Below, one piece after another: positions 19,689 to 29,295 of a stretch of 64,000 nucleotides of DNA. The first letter of the stretch is position 1. Each line of letters starts with the position of its first letter. This stretch comes from an uncultured Algibacter sp. (GTDB taxonomy: Bacteria > Bacteroidota > Bacteroidia > Flavobacteriales > Flavobacteriaceae), in contig NZ_CANKXK010000001.1 of NCBI RefSeq assembly GCF_947487605.1, forward strand, positions 372,001-436,000, in the 5' to 3' direction. The notes beneath the pieces are model-generated. The model saw nothing but the letters and a program-made list of their open reading frames with translations. It ran no database searches and was not told where the DNA came from. Made by a program: the position numbers and the translations under genes.

Positions 19689-20600
19689 TTACTTTTTAAA
19701 ATGTAAAAAGTAATTTATTACAATCCTTACCTGAAATTTTAGAAATTGCAAAAAATACTTATTTGTTAAGTAAAATTTAGATGTTAAGAACCAAAATCTA
19801 AATGAAATATTATCTGAACGATATACTAAGCCCTCATAATATCTAAATAATTTATAATGCTGTTCTTTTTTAAATTTATTTAATAACTTACTAACAATTA
19901 AAGTAAAGTAAAGGTATTTTGCTTCAAGTTTTTCTTTTTCTTTAAATCCTTTTCTTGATATGTTTTCAGATGAAAGTCTTATGTAGGCAACAGCTTCGTT
20001 TATGGTATATATATTTTTAAACTCAGTGAACTCTAACCAGGCAAAATCATCTGCTCCCCAAGCCAGTGGAAAATCTCTAAATCCATACTTTAAATAAGCC
20101 TTCCTTTTAAAAACATGTTCTGAAAGAGAACTTCTAGATAAGCTAAAAATATTTCGGTAAAAAGAATCTGGAGACGTTTCAATTTTAGGGTGCATAAAAA
20201 CGTCAGACAATTTATTACCTACCTTATCTATTTGAGTGGCATATCTAACAACATTTGCGTTTGATGCATATATATCTTCAATTTGTTTATAAAACTCTTC
20301 AATAAAATTGTTACTCACATAATCATCATCTCCTAATAGCATTAACCATTCTTCATTAGCAGATAAATCTATACATCTTTCCCATTGCTTAACTAATGAT
20401 GTCTTTCCTATATTAGTTTTGAACTTTTTATATACAAAGTCAAATTTATTCTTATAAGTCTCTAATAATGGTAGAGGGTTATTAAAACTTGCATCGTTAC
20501 CAATATAAACTTTAAAACGTTTATCTGTTTGATTCGCTAAAGAATCAAGAGTTTCATTAAAAAACTTATAATTATAATATGGAATAACTATAGCTAGCAT
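19689..20600 (-). CDS. Family 2 glycosyltransferase
   Basis: 303 residues. LAIVIPYYNYKFFNETLDSL, KVYIGNDASFNNPLPLLE and EWLMLLGDDDYVSNNFIEEF are GT2 motifs, with GDDDY as acidic motif. FPLAWGADDFAWLEF is the later conserved region. Its ATG overlaps the end of the broken fucosyltransferase gene by 7 bases, so expression may depend on translation through that damaged gene. The C-terminus is rich in aromatic and basic residues. Confidence 0.86.
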   Translation of the reverse strand: MLAIVIPYYNYKFFNETLDSLANQTDKRFKVYIGNDASFNNPLPLLETYKNKFDFVYKKFKTNIGKTSLVKQWERCIDLSANEEWLMLLGDDDYVSNNFIEEFYKQIEDIYASNANVVRYATQIDKVGNKLSDVFMHPKIETSPDSFYRNIFSLSRSSLSEHVFKRKAYLKYGFRDFPLAWGADDFAWLEFTEFKNIYTINEAVAYIRLSSENISRKGFKEKEKLEAKYLYFTLIVSKLLNKFKKEQHYKLFRYYEGLVYRSDNISFRFWFLTSKFYLTNKYFLQFLKFQVRIVINYFLHFKK

Positions 20601-21513
20601 GCTAAACTTTTATTTAAACTCCTTTTTAATAGTTGTTTAAAACGAATATATTTTTTCAATAACATATATACATATGGTCTGTAAGTTTTAGCAATTGGTC
20701 TTTTCTTTGACTCAATAACGTTTATAATACGTTCTAAAACTAGCATTTTTTCGGTCTCATAATCAATTCTATCTTTTGCAAAAATGGGCTCTTGTAGCAT
20801 TTTAATAGCGATATCTGGATTGCACTCGATCTCCTTTATTCTTTTAGAAAGTTCTTCTATAGATTTAATAAAACGTTTTGAGTTAAATTCAAAATCTATC
20901 TGTTTATTACCCCAATATATAGGAATACAGTCCATCATTATGGGTTCTAATATTTTCTCGATTGTATATCATTCTCAAAAGCTATAACAAATTTATAATC
21001 TTTTATAAATTCTGTTTTGTTTTTAACCCTGCCACCTACATTATTTAATACAGCTCCACCAGAATCTATATGTATAAATTTCGATAAATTTTCAAAGAAA
21101 TCTATTCGATCTTTAGCCTTTGGATTAGATACCACCATACAACAAAGCTTGTTTTTTTTAGTCCAAATATTTTTTAATTCTTCTTTACTTTTTTTGGACC
21201 AAAAATTCTTATACTCTTTATGGCGTTCTATATATAAAGAATACAAAGGCAATCTAAAATGATTTTTCCTAGAGGTATAATCAAAAGAAAAAACAAAATC
21301 ACATAAGTAAAAATTAGGCCTAAAATTCTCTCCAGTATAGTGAATTCTTTTACAATTATATTTTAAATAGTCGTTACCAAAACTTGAATAAAAAAGCACA
21401 TCTGGGTTTTCATCTATAATTACAGTATATTTTTGAACTAATAAATTATAGAAATAATTATCCTTCTTATCAAAATCAGGCCAAAAATCTGAAAAATCCA
21501 CCTTTAGTTTCAT
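20594..21513 (-). pseudogene. GT10 alpha-1,3-fucosyltransferase, frameshifted
   Basis: Two consecutive frames make up one GT10 fucosyltransferase. The first (21513 to 20947, 188 codons) runs through FIKDYKFVIAFEN, the start of the GDP-fucose-binding motif, and then hits a stop. Nine bases later another frame carries TIEKILEP, MMDCIPIYWGNK and the C-terminal tail to 20594. In intact GT10 enzymes FEN is followed by about five residues (of the type SSYPG) and then YTTEK. Here only two bases, GA, separate the FEN codons from TATACAATCGAGAAA (YTIEK), so about 13 bases of the donor-binding loop are missing. No homopolymer is at the site, which argues against slip-strand phase variation. A sequencing deletion is possible but less likely at 13 bases. 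Confidence 0.8.
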
Positions 21514-21517
21514 TTTT

Positions 21518-22405
21518 TTAAAACTTATTATAATGTTTAAGGCGTTTCTTCAATTTAATTAATAGTTTAAATAATGAATTGTGTTTTTTCAATAACTTCA
21601 CTTGCGTGCGTCTATTAAATAGGTAAAAATAATCGTTGTAAATTAATTCATTATATTTTAGAATATCTTTTTTCACATTAATGCTATTAGAATTTGTTGC
21701 TTGATTTTTATGCAATCTAAAACCAACTAACTTTTTATTTAATATGGCTATCTTATATTTTTTTAAAACTCTATTACAAAATTCAAGATCTAATAATTGA
21801 AACAAATCTTCTTTATAAAAACCAATAGCTTTTACCATATCTTTTCTAAAAAGTATAACGGTGGGTTCACCAATCTTGTTCAAAGGCCTTGATAAGAACA
21901 AATTAGATTTAAAAATAGACTTATCTAAATACTGAGCACCATTAACTATTGGTATGTTTAAGTGTTCCTGTAAATCTCCATAGGTTTCAATCCATTTTTC
22001 TGTTTCTTCATTCAAGTAATTATTATCCACAATAATATCTCTTTTACAAGCTACTAAACCTAGTTTTTTATTGTTTTCCAATACTTCAACCATTTCGGAA
22101 ATACAATTTGAATATAAAACATCATCTTGAAATAGAAATTTTATATAAGTTCCATTGGCTTTTTTTATACTATTGTTCCAATTAGCTCCAATCCCTTTAG
22201 GTTCATGATGATAAATGTTTATTGGAATAGCTGTTTTTGATTTATAACTCTCAACAATAGCTAAAGTTGCATCAGTTGAGGCATCGTCTGAAATTATAAT
22301 TTCTAAATTACTATAGGTTTGAGAAATTGTAGAATCCAGCGCTTCTGTTATAAACTGAGCACCATTAAAAGTAGGTATGCAAATAGAAACTAGAGGTTTA
22401 TCCAT
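21518..22405 (-). CDS. Family 2 glycosyltransferase
   Basis: 295 residues. VSICIPTFNGAQFITEALDS, IIISDDASTDATLAI and YIKFLFQDDVLYSNCISE are GT2 elements, with QDD as the acidic motif. The C-terminus (residues 255-295) is very basic, with KLLKKHNSLFKLLIKLKKR, and may bind the membrane surface. Its stop is 4 bases before the fucosyltransferase start, and its start overlaps the next GT2 gene by 8 bases. Confidence 0.87.
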   Translation of the reverse strand: MDKPLVSICIPTFNGAQFITEALDSTISQTYSNLEIIISDDASTDATLAIVESYKSKTAIPINIYHHEPKGIGANWNNSIKKANGTYIKFLFQDDVLYSNCISEMVEVLENNKKLGLVACKRDIIVDNNYLNEETEKWIETYGDLQEHLNIPIVNGAQYLDKSIFKSNLFLSRPLNKIGEPTVILFRKDMVKAIGFYKEDLFQLLDLEFCNRVLKKYKIAILNKKLVGFRLHKNQATNSNSINVKKDILKYNELIYNDYFYLFNRRTQVKLLKKHNSLFKLLIKLKKRLKHYNKF

Positions 22406-23213
22406 AAAAATATTTCTGTAACCTCTTTAAAACTAGAACAATGTTTACTTTGTTGGCTTTTGTTAACCGTTTATTTTCTTTCATTAATTCTTTGTTTTCA
22501 TCTAACAATGACTGAAAGGAACCAAAATGATTCACATATAATTCAGCATGTTTTATACTTATGTATTTAACAATCGTTTCAAAATCCTTTACTGAAACCT
22601 CAGCATTTCTTGATAATTCTTTTATTCTATAAAAAAAACAAACTTTTGGAATTCTAAATACTTTTCCGCCATTTTTTAAAAGATTAATCCAAAACTCCCA
22701 ATCTTCTAGACCCACTGTCAAATTTATATCGTAACCTCCAATATCAATAAAATCTTCTTTTTTAAATAGTGCTGAACAAAAAATAATATTATTCTTTAAT
22801 AATTCGCTAAAAGAGTACTTTGGTAATTTCCAATATTTATTGTTTTTCCCAAAAAACTTGGCATTACAATAAACAACTTTTAACGCATTATCTTTTTCAA
22901 ATGCTTTTAACCCTAATTCCAAATAGCTAGGTGTAATTTTATCGTCTGCATCTAGAGGTAAAATATATTTACCATTAGCCTTTTTAACTCCTACATTTCT
23001 GGCATTACTTACGCCTCCATTTTCAATTTCAATATATGTAAATCGACTGTCTAATTTCAAAAAATTATTGGCAATTTCTTCAGTATTATCTGGACTTCCA
23101 TCGTTAACAATTATACATTCCCAATCCTTATAGGATTGCGATAAAACAGATTGTAAACACTCATCTAGATATGCTGCTTGATTATAACATGGAACGATTA
23201 CCGAAACTTTCAT
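22398..23213 (-). CDS. Family 2 glycosyltransferase
   Basis: 271 residues. VSVIVPCYNQAAYLDECLQS, CIIVNDGSPDNTEEIAN and YILPLDADDKITPSYLELG are GT2 blocks. The pattern ARNVGVKKANGKY precedes the acidic motif. The last 30 residues (LLDENKELMKENKRLTKANK) look like a short coiled coil. Overlaps the downstream GT2 by 8 bases; 34 bases lie upstream. Substrate unknown. Confidence 0.87.
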   Translation of the reverse strand: MKVSVIVPCYNQAAYLDECLQSVLSQSYKDWECIIVNDGSPDNTEEIANNFLKLDSRFTYIEIENGGVSNARNVGVKKANGKYILPLDADDKITPSYLELGLKAFEKDNALKVVYCNAKFFGKNNKYWKLPKYSFSELLKNNIIFCSALFKKEDFIDIGGYDINLTVGLEDWEFWINLLKNGGKVFRIPKVCFFYRIKELSRNAEVSVKDFETIVKYISIKHAELYVNHFGSFQSLLDENKELMKENKRLTKANKVNIVLVLKRLQKYFYG

Positions 23214-23247
23214 GGTGTTTAATGCTAACTTAAGTAAGATTATTACT

Positions 23248-23964
23248 TTAAAATGGATTATGCCGTTTTACTTTTTCTAATAAATTATTAAAATACAATT
23301 GCCAAAAAAATTCTTTTGTTAACACCTGGTGCCGCTCTCTTTTAACTAAATCTATATTGGTGCTACTTATACCATCCAAATAAAATGTCGAAATGACTTG
23401 ATTTATATACATATAAGTATATTTTTTCTTACATAAACCTAACATAAAAAACTTCCAATCTGAAGTTATTTTTAAATCCTCGTCATATAAAAAATGATTA
23501 AAGCATTTTTTATTAATTAAAGATCCAGGATGTGGTAACGTATCTTTTACAAAATAGGAGAATGTTAACGCTTCTGGGTAGGTCTTAATAAATTCCTTTT
23601 GAGATTTAACCATTATATTACCATAAAGAATGTCTATCTTATCTTGTTTTAAAAGATATGGTTTAAAAAATGATAATGACTTATTGGAATAAAAATGATC
23701 TCCACTATTTAAAAAAAGAAGATAATCTCCTTTCGCAACTTTAATGCCCTTATTCATGGCGTGGTAAATACCATTGTCCTTTTTACTTTCGAAATAATCT
23801 ATGTCATTCTTAAAGTTATTTATAACATCTAAACTTCCATCATTACTTCCACCATCAATTATTATATACTCAAATTTTCTGTAACTCTGCGAGCACACAC
23901 TTTTAATAGTGCGCTCTAATCCTTCTTTATTATTATAATTTACAGTAATTACAGATAACATCAC
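23248..23964 (-). CDS. Family 2 glycosyltransferase (WcaE-like, short)
   Basis: 238 residues. LSVITVNYNNKEGLERTIKS, YIIIDGGSNDGSLDVI, GIYHAMNKGIKVAKGDYL and LFLNSGDHFYS match the short colanic-acid WcaE-like GT2 subfamily, where NSGD serves as the metal motif. HPGSLINKKCF is also characteristic. The genes at 24982-25803 and 25808-26602 belong to the same subfamily. 11 bases separate it from the gene upstream. Specificity unknown. Confidence 0.87.
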   Translation of the reverse strand: MMLSVITVNYNNKEGLERTIKSVCSQSYRKFEYIIIDGGSNDGSLDVINNFKNDIDYFESKKDNGIYHAMNKGIKVAKGDYLLFLNSGDHFYSNKSLSFFKPYLLKQDKIDILYGNIMVKSQKEFIKTYPEALTFSYFVKDTLPHPGSLINKKCFNHFLYDEDLKITSDWKFFMLGLCKKKYTYMYINQVISTFYLDGISSTNIDLVKRERHQVLTKEFFWQLYFNNLLEKVKRHNPF

Positions 23965-23975
23965 TTCAGTTTAGC

Positions 23976-24980
23976 TTAAACCAGTATTTTTTTTAATATC
24001 TTTTTTAACCAGCTTTCATTTTTAACAAATTTACGTCTCTTTTCTTTTGGTGTTTCTTGAAGTGTTAACCTAACTGGATAAGCAATAGTTATGCCCTTAA
24101 ACTTTTCGTAGTTTAATGCTTTTAAAACGCTCTTATAATCAATATACAATGTTCTTAATAAAGGAAAATCTAACAAATCAAACCTATTGTATTCTTTAGA
24201 TATCTGGTATTTATTTGATATTTTACTAAAATGATAAAATACCAATTCACTATTATCATTTAATAAAATTTTATTCGCCTCAACACTAATAATTCTTCTT
24301 TCATGTAAATTCCAAGGTGCCATATTATAGCCATAAGATTTAATAATCTCTATATCATCATAAAAAACTGGCAAAAAATTCATCCATAACTGGTCAACAA
24401 AATAACCCTTATGTACACTGTCATAACCAAAGTTTAAAGTTCTATGTTCCCACCAATCTAATATTTTTTTTGTAGATTCTTTTTTAGGATTTAGACCCAG
24501 AAAACCTAAATTAAAAACACCATATTGTAAAAAAGTATTTTCTTCAGGAAACTTACCATCTCGTTCTATCTGTGTTAAAATATGTGGTGTTAAAACTGCT
24601 GCCTTAGTCTTTAGTTTTTCGTTTAAACTATCTAAACTATTATAAAAGTACAAATCAGGATCTAGATAATAAATAACTTCTAAGTTCGGGTTTCGCTTAA
24701 TTAAATACTTAAATGCACTAGCCTTAATACACGTGTTTAATTCAATTATATAATATTTAGAAATTAAATCTTCTAAATTAATAGTATCCAAAGCTTCTGC
24801 TAAAACAAATTTTGCTGGAGAAAACTGCTTATAATCTATCTCATCAGAATATTTATCCATTAAAACAATTACAAATACAAAATCTGGATTATGTTTTAAA
24901 AACGATTGTTTTAGTGCTAGAGCTTGCCCTAAATAGTTGTTTGAACATATTGTAAATGCTAAATAGGTAGTTGACAACAT
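23976..24980 (-). CDS. GT8-like nucleotide-sugar transferase
   Basis: 334 residues. The protein opens YLAFTICSNNYLGQALALKQ, which is the start of an A-type fold in which a first sensing strand is followed by a moved acceptor helix. EVIYYLDPDLYFYNSLDSL near 108-126 carries a DPD metal motif. GVFNLGFLGLNPKKE and WNLHERRI are conserved in a family of bacterial GT8-related proteins in lipopolysaccharide and capsule loci. It sits one base after the GT2 gene upstream (24982), so the two are co-translated. I cannot name the sugar. Confidence 0.75.
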   Translation of the reverse strand: MLSTTYLAFTICSNNYLGQALALKQSFLKHNPDFVFVIVLMDKYSDEIDYKQFSPAKFVLAEALDTINLEDLISKYYIIELNTCIKASAFKYLIKRNPNLEVIYYLDPDLYFYNSLDSLNEKLKTKAAVLTPHILTQIERDGKFPEENTFLQYGVFNLGFLGLNPKKESTKKILDWWEHRTLNFGYDSVHKGYFVDQLWMNFLPVFYDDIEIIKSYGYNMAPWNLHERRIISVEANKILLNDNSELVFYHFSKISNKYQISKEYNRFDLLDFPLLRTLYIDYKSVLKALNYEKFKGITIAYPVRLTLQETPKEKRRKFVKNESWLKKILKKILV

Positions 24981-24981
24981 T

Positions 24982-25803
24982 TTATTTTAAGCTAAATTTT
25001 TTAAAGATTTTACTTTTTAATCTTTCAATTTTATATCGAAAAGGATAATCTTTTTTCTGTCTTTTAATTACCTGATCATAAAAAATAAAAGTAGGGGTAT
25101 TTACATAAGGATGAAAGGAATTTATTCTAAAATACTTTAAAACATTATCTAAAAAATCATTTGAAATTTGTGCATCAAAACTATCCGTTGAAAAGCCACC
25201 TGCTTTAAAATTTGCAACAATTAAATTTACATACTCAAAAGGTTGTTTTGCCCAACATTTAAGATTAAAATCCCAATCACTACTTTTCTTATATTCTAAA
25301 TTAAAATTACCAATCTCCTCTTTTACAAACTGTGTATTATAAAATATAGCCTGATGACAAATATTCTGGTTTAGTAATTTTGGTATTGTAAACTCCCCAG
25401 CATAAATATCGCCATTTTTAGCCCATCCTGCATCGCCCAGTATTCGAACGTCTCCATAAACCACCTTTGCTTTAGTATTATCTGTTATTTTAGAAACATT
25501 CTCTAAAACCGTATTGCTGTAAAGTGTATCATCACTTCCCATAAAAAATAACCATTTCCCATTAGCTATTTCTATACCTTTATTCATAGCATCATAAATC
25601 CCATAGTCTTTTTCAGAAAAAATAGTCATATCTGCAATTTTTTTTTGGTGTTGGTTTGCTATATTTAATGTATCATCAGTAGAAAGATTATCTATAATTA
25701 AAACTTCAAAATCTTTAAATGTTTGATTTTTAAGACTCCTCAAACATGAATTAAAGGTTTCTTCAGAATTGAATGTCGGTATAACTATCGTGAATTTTGC
25801 CAC
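24982..25803 (-). CDS. Family 2 glycosyltransferase (WcaE-like)
   Basis: 273 residues. FTIVIPTFNSEETFNSCLRS, VLIIDNLSTDDTLNIAN, GIYDAMNKGIEIANGKWL and FFMGSDDTLYSNTV are the blocks of the WcaE-like GT2 group, followed by ICHQAIFYNTQFV. Four bases separate it from the GT2 upstream. Substrate unknown. Confidence 0.88.
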   Translation of the reverse strand: MAKFTIVIPTFNSEETFNSCLRSLKNQTFKDFEVLIIDNLSTDDTLNIANQHQKKIADMTIFSEKDYGIYDAMNKGIEIANGKWLFFMGSDDTLYSNTVLENVSKITDNTKAKVVYGDVRILGDAGWAKNGDIYAGEFTIPKLLNQNICHQAIFYNTQFVKEEIGNFNLEYKKSSDWDFNLKCWAKQPFEYVNLIVANFKAGGFSTDSFDAQISNDFLDNVLKYFRINSFHPYVNTPTFIFYDQVIKRQKKDYPFRYKIERLKSKIFKKFSLK

Positions 25804-25807
25804 TATA

Positions 25808-26602
25808 TTAATCTATCCAATTTATTGATTCATATCCATACTTTATTCCAAGTTTTTTTGAAATATTGATTTTAAATTTGTCGAAAAAACTTAATTGCCT
25901 AAAACTATTATCAACAGATTTTTTAGCTTCTAACAGATATGTCTTGTAATCCCCAGAATTTTGACCTTTTCTTTTTCTAAAAGCAGCTAATTGCCTTTTT
26001 GTACAGTATAGTGCTTCGAAATTAAAAAATCGCATCCATAAATCAAAATCGGCAGCCAATGCGTAATTTACATTAAGATGCCCTCCTGCTCTTTCCCACA
26101 AATCTCTAGTCCAAAACGTTGATTCTTGCTGAATAAATGAAAAATCTTTTTCGTGTTTTAACAAATAAAAATAATATTTAGAATTTATTGGATTTCTTTG
26201 AAAAAGTAAATCTCCTTTTTCATCAATAACAGATGGAAAACCTTGTAACCATCTAATATTAGTATTAGCCACAAATATGTTTGCAATATAATTTAGTGAC
26301 CCCTCCCACAAAACATCATCAGAGTTTATCCAGCACATAATCTCACCTGTTGAGATTTCAAATCCTTTATTAATAGCGTCATACATACCATTGTCTTGCT
26401 CACTAATCCAATACGCTAATTTCGATTCATATTTTTTAATAATTTCTAAAGATGCATCTGTACTACCTCCATCTATTATTATATATTCTAGATTTGGATA
26501 GTTTTGATTTAAAACAGACTGAATGGTAAGCTCTAAAAACTTGGCTTGGTTGTAATTGGGTGTTACAACCGTAATTTTAGGAAATTCATTTTTTAAAATC
26601 AC
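25808..26602 (-). CDS. Family 2 glycosyltransferase (WcaE-like)
   Basis: 264 residues. ITVVTPNYNQAKFLELTIQS, YIIIDGGSTDASLEII, GMYDAINKGFEISTGEIM and CWINSDDVLWEGSL define the subfamily. FIQQESTFWTRDLWE and ALAADFDLWMRFF are the acceptor-side signatures. Three bases separate it from the FkbM gene upstream. The three WcaE-like genes in this stretch suggest local duplication followed by divergence. Confidence 0.89.
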   Translation of the reverse strand: MILKNEFPKITVVTPNYNQAKFLELTIQSVLNQNYPNLEYIIIDGGSTDASLEIIKKYESKLAYWISEQDNGMYDAINKGFEISTGEIMCWINSDDVLWEGSLNYIANIFVANTNIRWLQGFPSVIDEKGDLLFQRNPINSKYYFYLLKHEKDFSFIQQESTFWTRDLWERAGGHLNVNYALAADFDLWMRFFNFEALYCTKRQLAAFRKRKGQNSGDYKTYLLEAKKSVDNSFRQLSFFDKFKINISKKLGIKYGYESINWID

Positions 26603-26605
26603 TAT

Positions 26606-27349
26606 TTAAGTATATGAATTGTATAAAAATTCTTTATTTGTACTAGGAACAAAAAACGTATCCATTTGCCAAAATGAATCGTCATATTCTCTATTCATAA
26701 AATCTACCATTTCTATCGACGAAAAACCTAGTTTCTCCATATAACTACACATTTCATAGTATTTTAAGCTATTATCTGTTAATTTATAATTATAAGTTTC
26801 TATAATAATTAATTGTGCTGACTTAATAATGTTTTTTGCGCCTTCTAAAATGGGTACTTCAAAACCATGTGTATCGAGCTTTAACAAGTATGGTGGTTCT
26901 AATTTTTGTTTTGCAACCTCATGATCTAAACTTATTACGGGCACTTTAATACAATTGATATTAAAAGGTTTTTCTGATGCTAAACCTCCAAATAGATCTC
27001 CATTGTTAAAATAGATTTCGCCTTCTGATCTTCCTGCTGCAGCAAGCACATAATTTGCGTTTGGATATTCTTCTTTTAACTGTTTTAAACCTATTTCATG
27101 CTCTTTTTGTGCTTCTATCAATAAATACTTTGCATTTGATATCGTATTTATACAATTTCTAGACCAACGACCATCAGATGCCCCAACATCTATAACGGTA
27201 TTGACTTTAAGTCCCCTTTTTACACATCGCTCTATTGCACTTTGCATGCTAAACGTATTACGCTGTTTTAAAGACTGCTGCCGATGTTGTACCTTATATA
27301 TACTATATCCAAATTTTAAAGCTATATTCTTAATTGTTTTTTTTATCAT
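26606..27349 (-). CDS. FkbM family SAM-dependent methyltransferase
   Basis: 247 residues. NTVIDVGASDGRWSRNCI near 50-67 is motif I, YLLIEAQKEHEIGLKQL follows, and PPYLLKLDTHGFEVPILEGA near 160 is the FkbM signature. The basic N-terminus resembles that of the FkbM gene at 3032-3880 but overall similarity looks low, so the two probably act on different acceptors. It begins a block of coupled genes going leftwards. 67 bases without a gene lie upstream. Confidence 0.86.
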   Translation of the reverse strand: MIKKTIKNIALKFGYSIYKVQHRQQSLKQRNTFSMQSAIERCVKRGLKVNTVIDVGASDGRWSRNCINTISNAKYLLIEAQKEHEIGLKQLKEEYPNANYVLAAAGRSEGEIYFNNGDLFGGLASEKPFNINCIKVPVISLDHEVAKQKLEPPYLLKLDTHGFEVPILEGAKNIIKSAQLIIIETYNYKLTDNSLKYYEMCSYMEKLGFSSIEMVDFMNREYDDSFWQMDTFFVPSTNKEFLYNSYT

Positions 27350-27416
27350 AAACCCACTTTATAATTGATTAAGCATATTGCTAATCAAATACTAATATTA
27401 TTTAATTAAAACTAGA

Positions 27417-28289
27417 TTAATCTTCTTCTCTCGAATTTAAAAACTTTTTAAATTCTCGTGTTCGTTTACAACCAAATTCTGTTATATCGTAACCTTCATA
27501 CTGTTCTAAAAATTCTTTACCTAAATATTGGGTATATCCACTTAAAAGGTTTTTGAATATTTTTTTAAGCGGTCTATTTTGTGATTGTATTCTAGATTTT
27601 AAATAACCATGTTCTGAGTTTTGAAATGGATCACCATACTCTCCTTTAAACTTATTATTTTTGGAAACATCAAGTACTGTTTCTTTATAATCCATCCCTA
27701 TCCATTTATAAACTTTTTCAACCTCAAAAGCTGTATTATCAATTAGGTGTTCATAATACATACTATAAACATTTGAGTTGTTTTGTTGTTGCTGACAAAA
27801 TGTATGCAATTTTTCTGGAGCAAAAAGCAAATCTCTTCTAAATAATTTTATATCTTCCATAGATGAGAAATTCCAAGTTTTAATTAAAGATTTTGCAACA
27901 TTAATGGGATTACGGTGAAGCACAATTATTTTACTTTTAGGAAATAACTCTACTAGTTCATCTAGTATTTCCCAATAACGAGGGGTTTTATCTATAGCAA
28001 ATTCATAATCTTTAAACATAGGTTCGTATAATTTTAAAATGAATTCCTTGTAAAGTTCCTTGTATTTTAAATCTGGAAATTTGTTTAAGTAATTATTTAA
28101 AGCACGAATAGTAAGCTCATTATCCGTTTTTGAATAGACTAAGCTTGGTTTAATAAAATTTAAAAAATTTAATAGCAACCATGGTTCACTACAGGTATTG
28201 GTTTGCTCATTATTAGATAGCAAGTTTTGTAAATAAGTAGAACCACTACGTGGTTGTGAAACAATGAAAATAAGCTGCTCTTCTTTCAT
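27417..28289 (-). CDS. Sulfotransferase family protein
   Basis: 290 residues. IFIVSQPRSGSTYLQNLL near 7-24 is the 5'-phosphosulfate loop, CSEPWLLLNFL follows, and KIIVLHRNPINVAKSLIKTW near 148 is the 3'-phosphate-binding part. The tail GYLKSRIQSQNRPLKKIF resembles the C-terminal region of Sulfotransfer_3 proteins. Third of four sulfotransferase genes. Its start overlaps the end of the GT2 gene upstream by 4 bases, suggesting the two act on the same sugar. Confidence 0.84.
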   Translation of the reverse strand: MKEEQLIFIVSQPRSGSTYLQNLLSNNEQTNTCSEPWLLLNFLNFIKPSLVYSKTDNELTIRALNNYLNKFPDLKYKELYKEFILKLYEPMFKDYEFAIDKTPRYWEILDELVELFPKSKIIVLHRNPINVAKSLIKTWNFSSMEDIKLFRRDLLFAPEKLHTFCQQQQNNSNVYSMYYEHLIDNTAFEVEKVYKWIGMDYKETVLDVSKNNKFKGEYGDPFQNSEHGYLKSRIQSQNRPLKKIFKNLLSGYTQYLGKEFLEQYEGYDITEFGCKRTREFKKFLNSREED

Positions 28290-29293
28290 AGTTTTTTAAG
28301 TTTCTTTTTAACTTTTTTAGTAAACAGCTTAAAAATAAGGTTTAATAACCAAAATGTATGTGGTAAAGTTTTATAAAAAAGCAACTGTCTTTCTGTAAGA
28401 TTATATTTTAACAACCCAATATAAGCACCTAATGTAAATGGGAGGTTGGGTATTATTTTATTATAAAACTCAAATACTGTTGCTGTTGCTTCTTTATGAA
28501 ATTTATAATTATAGTGCATGTCGGCATAATCCCAAATTTCTATCCAGCTTTTAAAATGCTGCACTGTAAATTGTTTATGTCCTAACTCACTTAGCCCAGC
28601 AGTTGAAACACCTTTACCACTTTGCCTATACACTGCCATTTCTTCATCTAAAAAGCCAAAATCACCATGTTTACCTAACAAAAAACTTAATGGCACATCA
28701 CCAAAGGCCATTTTAGTAAACCAATCTGGAAAAAAATTGTCATCAATAATATTTCGAAACATCAAGGTTCTAGATTTTAATCTAAGTTTATTTGAAAAAA
28801 TTGCTTTAACGTTAGAAACAGGTTGAGAATAATAGCCATCTTTAGGACTATCTACTTCTAAATACTTTTCATCTTTTTGTATTGCAATTTTTTGCCAATG
28901 ATGACAAGCTACTAAGGTTTTATTTTCTTCTAATATGTCTACTTGTTTTTGAAGTTTTAAAGGATCTGTCCAATAGTCATCTCCCTCTAACAATGCGATA
29001 TAATTTCCATTCGTACTCTTTAAATTTTCCAACATATTAAAACGTCCAGAGGCATAGCCATTTACATAAATAACATCTTTTCTACTTCTCAAAAATAACT
29101 TAATCTTATCTGGAAATTTTTTAGCATACTCAATACAGATTTCCCTTGTGCCATCATTGCTCTCATCTTCTCCTAGTATAATTTCAAATGGAAAAGTTGT
29201 TTCCTGCATTAACACACTATCCAAACATTGGGAAATGTAGTTTTTGTGATTGTAGGTAACTATGCTAACTGAAACCATTAAATTTTTATCCAT
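28286..29293 (-). CDS. Family 2 glycosyltransferase
   Basis: 335 residues. VSVSIVTYNHKNYISQCLDS, EIILGEDESNDGTREIC and YIALLEGDDYWTDPLKLQ are the GT2 motifs, the last being characteristic of a common flavobacterial capsule GT2 group. CHHWQKIAI and DVPLSFLLGKHG follow. It lies between two sulfotransferase genes: 4-base overlap downstream and 2-base spacing upstream. Confidence 0.88.
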   Translation of the reverse strand: MDKNLMVSVSIVTYNHKNYISQCLDSVLMQETTFPFEIILGEDESNDGTREICIEYAKKFPDKIKLFLRSRKDVIYVNGYASGRFNMLENLKSTNGNYIALLEGDDYWTDPLKLQKQVDILEENKTLVACHHWQKIAIQKDEKYLEVDSPKDGYYSQPVSNVKAIFSNKLRLKSRTLMFRNIIDDNFFPDWFTKMAFGDVPLSFLLGKHGDFGFLDEEMAVYRQSGKGVSTAGLSELGHKQFTVQHFKSWIEIWDYADMHYNYKFHKEATATVFEFYNKIIPNLPFTLGAYIGLLKYNLTERQLLFYKTLPHTFWLLNLIFKLFTKKVKKKLKKL

Positions 29294-29295
29294 TA

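Noticed and set aside
20594-20938. Separate small gene of 114 codons downstream of the fucosyltransferase piece
   Set aside because: Its IPIYWGN and EKILEP motifs are the C-terminal half of GT10, so it is part of a broken gene rather than a gene of its own.
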